A DNA stretch of 64,000 bases, taken from positions 46,882,111 through 46,946,110 of the forward strand of contig CAMZMU010000080.1 in assembly GCA_947311845.1 (NCBI GenBank), read 5' to 3'. Below are positions 57,360 through 64,000 of the stretch, piece after piece (positions within the stretch are counted from its first letter, which is position 1; each line of letters begins with the position of its first letter). The position numbers were made by a program, and so were the translations under genes. This stretch comes from Poa pratensis. Taxonomy: Eukaryota > Streptophyta > Magnoliopsida > Poales > Poaceae. The notes below the pieces were generated by a model that saw nothing but the letters and a program-made list of their open reading frames with translations, was not told the DNA's origin and did not search any database.

Positions 57360-58054
57360 CTGCAAATTTGTAATTCAAACTTAGCAATATTTCAAACTTT
57401 GCTAAATTTTGAAACTTTGCTACTAGAATTTTCAAACTTAGCAAAATTCACATATTTACTAGAATAAAAAAATGACAATGCACATATTTACTTATTTACT
57501 AGAATAATTTCTAACTTAGCAATATTTCAAAGTTAACTTAGCAAAATATTTCTAACTTAGCAAAATATTTCTAACTTAGCAAAATTATTTTTAGTAACTT
57601 AGCAAAATATTTCTAACTTAGCAAAATTTTCAAAGTTATTTTTAGTAATGTTTCTAACTTAGCAAAATTAACCTAAACAAAATTCTAGTAAATAAGTAAA
57701 TATTTCTAACTTAGCAAAATTAAGCAATATTTTGCTACACTAAGCTAAACAATAATAAGCTAAACAAAATTTTAAACTTGCTAACTTTACAAAAAAAATT
57801 TGCTAAGTTTACAAAATTTGCTAAAATTTCTAAGTTTACAAAAAATTGCTAAGTTTACAAAATTTGCTAAGTTTCAAATTTGCTAAAATTTCTAAGTTTA
57901 CAAAATTGCTAAGTTTCAAAATTGCTACACTCAACCTAAATTCAACCTAAATTTACTCCACTAAAAAATTACCCTAATACAGTACTAAAATAATCTAAAT
58001 TCAACCTAAATTCAACCTAATACAGTACTAAAATAAAAAAATGAAAAAAATTAC
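57360..58054 (-). repeat. 5' leader intron of the CACTA gene, low-complexity
   Basis: Minus-strand intron with donor GTCAAG|GTAA at 58055/58054 and acceptor TTTGCAG at 57362-57360, placed between a GC-rich leader exon and the ATG exon. The interior at 57400-57990 is built from irregular repeats of cttagcaaaat and ctaagtttacaaaa. Confidence 0.65.
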
Positions 58055-58400
58055 CTTGACCGGAGCAGGGGCAGTGGAGCGGCCGGAGCAGGGGCAGTGG
58101 AGGGCGCAGGACGGTGCGGCGCGCGGCAGACGAGCTTGGCGGCGTCGACGGCGAGGGGCGCGTGCGGAGGGCCACGGCGGTGCAGCGCGTCGACGGCGAG
58201 CTCGAGGGGCGCTCGCGTCTGCGGCGGAGGGCGCAGCGTCGGGCGCGCACGGCGGAGGTGGCGTCGGGGTTGCGCGGCAGAGGGCGGCGTCGGGGGCGCG
58301 GCGGACGGGCGTGACGGCGGCGGGCCGGCCGGGCAGCACGACGACGGCGGCGAGGACGGGCCGGCGTGACGACGGAGGGGCGAGGCGCGGTTGTGTTGTT
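58055..58400 (-). other. GC-rich leader exon of the CACTA gene
   Basis: Minus-strand sequence of very high GC content between the subterminal repeats and the intron donor. Open frames on both strands here are composition artefacts. I read it as an untranslated first exon. Confidence 0.5.
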
Positions 58401-58439
58401 AGGACTTAGCGATTTGGGGATTTTTTCCCCCGTTTAAAC

Positions 58440-58612
58440 TGCCCAAAACAACCCTTTAATACCGGTTGTGCTCTACAACCGGTACTAAAGGGTCTTTAGT
58501 ACCGGTTGTAAAATACAACCGGTGCTAAAGGTGCTTTTTGGGCCGCGGCGAAAATTCGCGCGCGAAGCCCAGCCCTTTAGTACCGGTTGTAATATACAAC
58601 CGGTACTAATGG
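58440..58612. repeat. CACTA right-side subterminal repeats
   Basis: Four paired blocks of ccggttgt...acaaccggt type (near 58456, 58500, 58582 and 58600), alike in sequence to the left-side cluster. The terminal motif itself is missing. Confidence 0.85.
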
Positions 58613-58620
58613 GCTTTTTG

Positions 58621-58888
58621 ATTTTTTTTTCTCTAGTTTTTTTTCTTTCTTATGTTTTCTGTTTTTTATATCTATTTTGTTTTTCTCTAGTTTCTTTTTC
58701 TTTAATATATATTTAATTTAATTGTCTACAAAATTGTAATAATTATCTATCTATTTGTTTTTTTGTTTTTATATCTATTATCTATTTGTCAACGACGTCA
58801 ATACGTAGGGGGGGACACGTGTCCTCCCCAGCGCTGGAAATTATCTATCTATTTGAAACTTCTTGACAATACACATTGGAAATACACA
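58621..58888. other. AT-rich spacer between CACTA remnant and palindrome
   Basis: T-rich low-complexity sequence. A short palindrome around CACGTG (ggacacgtgtcc at 58814-58825) stands out but has no gene nearby. Confidence 0.5.
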
Positions 58889-61800
58889 TCTATTATATAA
58901 TTAAAACACAAGACAACCAACGGTGAAGATTAGCTAGACATAATCAATTCACAAACAACGGCCAAGATTTAATTTTCGTAACATCCGGCCGGGGTCAATT
59001 TCCATACTCGCATATACGATGTCCATCTCCCCCACGTCAAATAGAGACCCTATTTAAATCGCAAAAGGAAAGAAACAGACCCAATAAATAGTCCAGATTA
59101 ATCAATGTATCTACCGACAGAGCTAGAAGAGCCTATTTACTAGGGGTTTGTGCCCTCGCACGCCAATGCGTGGTGACTGCCTATTTTGGTGGCTTCTTCC
59201 GCCGCCGCCGGCGATGCGTAATCGGCATCTGTACGATACCAGCTTCTCTGTTCCCTAATCAGTGTCGATCGCGTCCATGGCAGGGTTGTGGATTAACTTG
59301 CGTCATGATGATAATCAGATCGATCAATGTTGCCAGCCATAATGACGATCAGATCAGATCGATACACGACATGGCGGCATCGTCTGTGTTATAGCGGTGA
59401 GACCGTGCTCACATAAGGCATAGCTCACGAACCGGGATGGGCTGATTGAAGGCATCGTACATCAATCAATTCTTCTTTCTAGAACACTTTGCTGCCGGAT
59501 ATAGTCGGGCAGGAGCATAATCGGTTGATCCATCAGCATCCAGGGAGCAGCCCGTCCAGCACTGCAGGTTGCATTACCTCATAGCAGCCCGTCCAGGTTG
59601 CATTACGTGATCTCGGCAGGCAAGTGCACCTCTGATCTCTTGATCTGAAACCAATTGATTCACATACTTCCAGCGTAGCCATGGATTAAAATCGCCCTTT
59701 ACTCTGCTTTCCAGTATTCTAATCTTAGGCAAGTAATTTATGTTCCTGTTTCAGATCCGTGTGCTCCCTTTGACCTTGAAAAGGTTGCATTGAAGGAGCT
59801 TTTGTAATACATTATTTTTCAGATATTTCTAATCGATTGTTCCTGAACCCGGTCCTTTGATTCTGAATTAGCATGGCTTCTAGATTTGGTGAGTACATTG
59901 ATTTTTTTTTTTTTTGGTCAGAGTGAATTCCTTTCTTAATGTTGGAAGTCTAATCCATGACTTACTTACTTATTACTTCATCTATGAATCGCCTTTCAGA
60001 TCCCTGTAGGAGTTGATTGCATGGCTTTCTGTTCTTAAGTTCTACTCATATTTTCTTTGATACGTGACCGATGAAATCCCACCAAAGCTATTTCTCTATT
60101 GTATCAGAGATGCAAGGCGTATTTAGATATAAGTATTTTATGCACCTGCCGTCAATCCATGACCTTGAAAAAATTATGTGGAGCCCAATAATTCAGAAGT
60201 AGTATTTATTTGAGGGAGATAACTTTGTGCAATGAGAAGTAACGATATGTGACTAATGTGATTTCTCTATTTTATCAGAGATGCAAGGCGGATTTAGATA
60301 TAAGAATTTATGCACCGGCGGTTAATCCATGACGTTGAACAAATTATATGGAGCCCAATAATTCAGAAGAAGTATTTATTTGAGGGAGAGAACTTTGTGC
60401 AATGAGAAGTAACGATATGCGACTAATGTGAGCATGAAGTTGAGGGATGAGAAGAGTACTATACGTGATATGTATTTTCGTGCATGCACATGCATGTAGA
60501 GGACGGTTGGGAACAAATATAATGCAGCCCATTGAAGAGCAAGACATGTGAAATGCAGCCAGGCCAGGCATGAGCATCGATGCTCATGCCTGGCCTGGCT
60601 GCATTTCACATGTCTTGCTCTTCAATGGGCTGCATTATATTTGTTCCCAACCGTCCTCTACATGCATGTGCATGCACGAAAATACATATCACGTATAGTA
60701 CTCTTCTCATCCCTCAACTTCATGCTCACATTAGTCGCATATCGTTACTTCTCATTGCACAAAGTTCTCTCCCTCAAATAAATACTTCTTCTGAATTATT
60801 GGGCTCCATATAATTTGTTCAACGTCATGGATTAACCGCCGGTGCATAAATTCTTATATCTAAATCCGCCTTGCATCTCTGATAAAATAGAGAAATCACA
60901 TTAGTCACATATCGTTACTTCTCATTGCACAAAGTTATCTCCCTCAAATAAATACTACTTCTGAATTATTGGGCTCCACATAATTTTTTCAAGGTCATGG
61001 ATTGACGGCAGGTGCATAAAATACTTATATCTAAATACGCCTTGCATCTCTGATACAATAGAGAAATAGCTTTGGTGGGATTTCATCGGTCACGTATCAA
61101 AGAAAATATGAGTAGAACTTAAGAACAGAAAGCCATGCAATCAACTCCTACAGGGATCTGAAAGGCGATTCATAGATGAAGTAATAAGTAAGTAAGTCAT
61201 GGATTAGACTTCCAACATTAAGAAAGGAATTCACTCTGACCAAAAAAAAAAAAAAATCAATGTACTCACCAAATCTAGAAGCCATGCTAATTCAGAATCA
61301 AAGGACCGGGTTCAGGAACAATCGATTAGAAATATCTGAAAAATAATGTATTACAAAAGCTCCTTCAATGCAACCTTTTCAAGGTCAAAGGGAGCACACG
61401 GATCTGAAACAGGAACATAAATTACTTGCCTAAGATTAGAATACTGGAAAGCAGAGTAAAGGGCGATTTTAATCCATGGCTACGCTGGAAGTATGTGAAT
61501 CAATTGGTTTCAGATCAAGAGATCAGAGGTGCACTTGCCTGCCGAGATCACGTAATGCAACCTGGACGGGCTGCTATGAGGTAATGCAACCTGCAGTGCT
61601 GGACGGGCTGCTCCCTGGATGCTGATGGATCAACCGATTATGCTCCTGCCCGACTATATCCGGCAGCAAAGTGTTCTAGAAAGAAGAATTGATTGATGTA
61701 CGATGCCTTCAATCAGCCCATCCGGTTCGTGAGCTATGCCTTATGTGAGCACGGTCTCACCGCTATAACACAGACGATGCCGCCATGTCGTGTATCGATC

Positions 61801-62017
61801 TGATCTGATCGTCATTATGGCTGGCAACATTGATCGATCTGATTATCATCATGACGCAAGTTAATCCACAACCCTGCCATGGACGCGATCGACACTGATT
61901 AGGGAACAGAGAAGCTGGTATCGTACAGATGCCGATTACGCATCGCCGGCGGCGGCGGAAGAAGCCACCAAAATAGGCAGTCACCACGCATTGGCGTGCG
62001 AGGGCACAAACCCCTAG
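58889..62017 (+). mobile_element. Possible Helitron with palindromic interior
   Basis: TCTATTATATAATTAAAAC follows an A at 58888. CTAG (62014-62017) precedes a T, with a small hairpin cacgc-attg-gcgtg about 16 bases farther in. These are Helitron end signals in one orientation. By symmetry the same signals exist on the minus strand (62268 to 59140), but there the base before TC is G rather than A. It could equally be two inverted overlapping copies or a head-to-head pair, so the call is tentative. Confidence 0.35.
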
Positions 62018-62268
62018 TAAATAGGCTCTTCTAGCTCTGTCGGTAGATACATTGATTAATCTGGACTATTTATTGGGTCTGTTTCTTTCCTTTTGCGATT
62101 TAAATAGGGTCTCTATTTGACGTGGGGGAGATGGACATCGTATATGCGAGTATGGAAATTGACCCCGGCCGGATGTTACGAAAATTAAATCTTGGCCGTT
62201 GTTTGTGAATTGATTATGTCTAGCTAATCTTCACCGTTGGTTGTCTTGTGTTTTAATTATATAATAGA
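58889..62268. repeat. Near-perfect 3.38-kb palindrome with no spacer
   Basis: Arms 58889-60578 and 60579-62268 are reverse complements of each other about the point 60578/60579 (gagcat|cgatgctc region). I found one single-base indel in each arm: an extra g near 59440 on the left, and a 15-base rather than 14-base A/T run near 61250 on the right. These cancel, so the arms remain equal in length. Outside the arms homology stops at once (58888 a versus 62269 c). Each arm has a Helitron-like TC end outermost and an outward-pointing CTAG end 250 bases inside. No credible coding frame; mirror-image short ORFs are by-products. Confidence 0.95.
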
Positions 62269-64000
62269 CCACATTTTTTTTGCAATGCCCTTACTTATAG
62301 TTTGTTTGTTAGGACTTTGGTCAAATGAGGTTATCGAGTACAACAAATCTCTCTTTTTCTGTTGCAATATACAAGAACAGAATTTGGATGAAGAAATTTG
62401 AGCATTTTAAAACTATGTCTCAAAAGAATTTCCAAGAAATGGGGGAGGTTCATATTCCTTCCGGAGTTCCATTTTATCCAAGTTATGGGTAATTGTTGCA
62501 CATATAGATGTAATTTGGTGGATTCAACCAGCTCACGAAGCTACAGCCTGACACTACATTATTTTTGAACACGGTATGTCTCCTCTTTTTCCTTCATGTA
62601 TTTCATATTCTAACTTTGTTTCCTATTTGTGGCCAATTGTAATGTATTCAAATTTCTGATCTCCTATGGCACTGCCAAAACCTTTCAATACAAAAATGGG
62701 ACCATTTGTGAGCTGGTGTAGCTGCACGGTGCTACTGCAAATATTTAGTATTTTGCCTGCGCAAAACTCATGTATGTTGCTAATCTATTTCCAATAGTAT
62801 ATGGTATTACTTGATTGCTCTGTTTCAAAATTTAGTACACTGTCATGTTGCAAAACCCCAGCCATTTTTCGAAGACACTATCTTAGATAAATTTACGATT
62901 CACATGTGCAAAGGGATGGTGCACTGTTTTCGCTGCCGATCCTGGATGTCGAGACCACTAGCCAGCCGGCAATAACAGGGCACCGTCGACACATCAATCG
63001 GCCGTGCCGCCATGACCAGCAAGATGAGGTACTTGAGAAGAATTTTGTTACTATTTACTTTCAGATTTCAGGAGCTGCAATTGACATGAATTTTCGTTCT
63101 GCTGGAGAGGCTGGTGCAAAATATACATTAGTAGAATGGAAAGTTAATTAAGAATTGAGGTGGTGTTCTTTCTTCTTGGTTTCTACAGTATGTTGATATA
63201 TATGTTCATGTTTTATCTTAATTAGTCAATTACTTTGTATTCTATTTACATAGGATTGGCTGCGCATTACAGGAATCATATACATCTCTTTTTCGTGTTC
63301 TCACTTAGGCCTCATGCTCTTCAGTGTTTAAAAAACAAGAGTTAATTTTGTAGGGAGAAGGTTGCATTATTGTGCTTGCTCCCAGCTCTACTTCTCAGCT
63401 GCAGCCTGCAGGTCATTGTTTAGCTAAATCCTTCACGTCTATGGTCATCAATCCTTCATGGATAGTGTAATTATATAGTTTTTTTTTTGTGGCACTAAAG
63501 CTCACTTCGCAGCATGATATTCAAAAAGTTATTAACTATTACTCAAAATGCATGGTTTTGTTGTACATTTTTCATTTTAATTGATTTGATGTCCCAATAA
63601 TATTAAGATGTGAAATTGTGGAATTATAAGATGTTCCCGCTTTTCAAATATGCGGATAGAGTTGGTTATATTTATTGGGAGAGATTAACCAATTCTTCGA
63701 GAGAAAAGTGTTGGGATGTAGGTTACTTAAAATGCATGAATGTTCGGGTACCTCTCACAACACATATGCATGGAACAATTATACTATTTAATGCTCTGAG
63801 GATTGCTAGAGCTCTGAGTAGAAGATCCACATCCTTCGGAATCTCGAGGAGATGTCCCTGTAAAAGTAAAAATTTATTGATGAAAGCAGACACACAAAGC
63901 TTTATTTTCACTTATGTAATCAATGATACAATTATGACAGTTTGGAAAAAAAACTCACCGACTGATTTTCCCTTATAAAAAACTATTTGGTTCAATTAAT
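62269..64000. other. AT-rich region without a supported gene
   Basis: Short frames at 62906-63151 (81 residues) and 63610-63978 (122 residues) lack recognisable motifs or intron signals. T-rich runs lie at 62272 and 63479. A gene or transposon could continue beyond the right edge. Confidence 0.4.

Larger units (their letters stand above)
53199..58620 (-). mobile_element. CACTA (En/Spm) transposon, right terminus missing
   Basis: The left end is CACTAGTAGAGAACAGGGC, followed by dense AGTACCGGTT and AACCGGTACT subterminal motifs (to about 53410). A matching cluster lies at 58440-58612, but no ...CTAGTG terminus follows it, so the right end is lost or mutated. The element carries one minus-strand gene with Transposase_24-type and Ulp1 protease regions and no TNPD-type transposase, so it could not move on its own. 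Flanking target triplets cannot be compared because the right end is absent. Confidence 0.85.

Noticed and set aside
58814..58825. Palindromic G-box (CACGTG) as a regulatory site
   Set aside because: There is no gene close enough, and it sits between transposon remnants.
60344..60813. Two pairs of identical 77-residue ORFs around 60.58 kb
   Set aside because: They are mirror images produced by the palindrome and lack any protein-like pattern.
63610..63978. 122-residue plus-strand gene near the right edge
   Set aside because: No motif, no splice or promoter context, and AT-rich DNA. The frame may be chance.
1..64000. CRISPR arrays, rRNA or tRNA genes, organelle DNA insertions
   Set aside because: No regularly spaced repeats and no tRNA- or rRNA-like folds or conserved boxes were seen by eye. 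A covariance-model scan was not possible.

Overview
This is a repeat-dominated stretch of a plant nuclear genome. The transposon types point to a pooid grass, most likely Triticeae: Athila-type and Tat-type Ty3/gypsy elements, a CACTA element whose left end begins CACTAGTAGAGAACAGGG and carries many AGTACCGGTT subterminal motifs, CTAG-ending Helitrons, a Tourist/Harbinger MITE and a DUF4283-containing L1-type LINE. I assign family levels from domain order and terminal motifs only, with no database comparison. Bacterial-style features (operons, ribosome binding sites, CRISPR) do not apply, and I saw no tRNA or rRNA gene.

Layout. (1) 1-3289: the 3' tail, LTR and primer-binding site of one Athila-like element, cut off just after the primer site. 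(2) 3290-15099: a non-autonomous Athila-type element with a 5'-truncated left LTR, a gag-protease region without pol, and an intact 3' LTR. A 4.25-kb Helitron (5176-9424) sits exactly inside gag. (3) 15100-16160: first exons of an unrecognised minus-strand host gene, cut off by the Athila 3' LTR. (4) 17663-20190: a two-exon minus-strand host gene with DUF295-like features, the best candidate for an intact gene here. (5) 21009-27615: a 6.6-kb LINE with a 17-bp target duplication. (6) 27633-37281: intergenic DNA with a Harbinger-like MITE (30272-30555) and a Pack-MULE-like Mutator element with perfect 9-bp target duplications (32852-34223). (7) 37282-51247: a Tat-lineage gypsy element with broken gag-pol, an antisense intron-containing ORF, and an unusual duplication of LTR plus flanking DNA. 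(8) 51248-53198: intergenic DNA with exon-like debris. (9) 53199 to about 58620: a CACTA element encoding a multi-exon protein with a complete-looking Ulp1 (C48) protease domain but several upstream frameshifts. (10) 58889-62268: a near-perfect, spacer-free 3.38-kb palindrome with Helitron-like signals at its edges. (11) 62269-64000: AT-rich DNA with no supported gene.

How it fits together. Only two host genes can be argued for, both on the minus strand between 15.1 and 20.5 kb, and both have been affected by insertions. The first is cut by the Athila LTR. The second has the LINE about 0.8 kb upstream of its likely start. The remaining coding sequence belongs to transposons and nearly all of it carries frameshifts or stops. 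The strongest structural results are the exact Helitron boundaries that restore the gag frame, the MULE and LINE target duplications, the duplicated LTR-plus-flank block around the Tat element, the spliced antisense ORF, and the giant palindrome.
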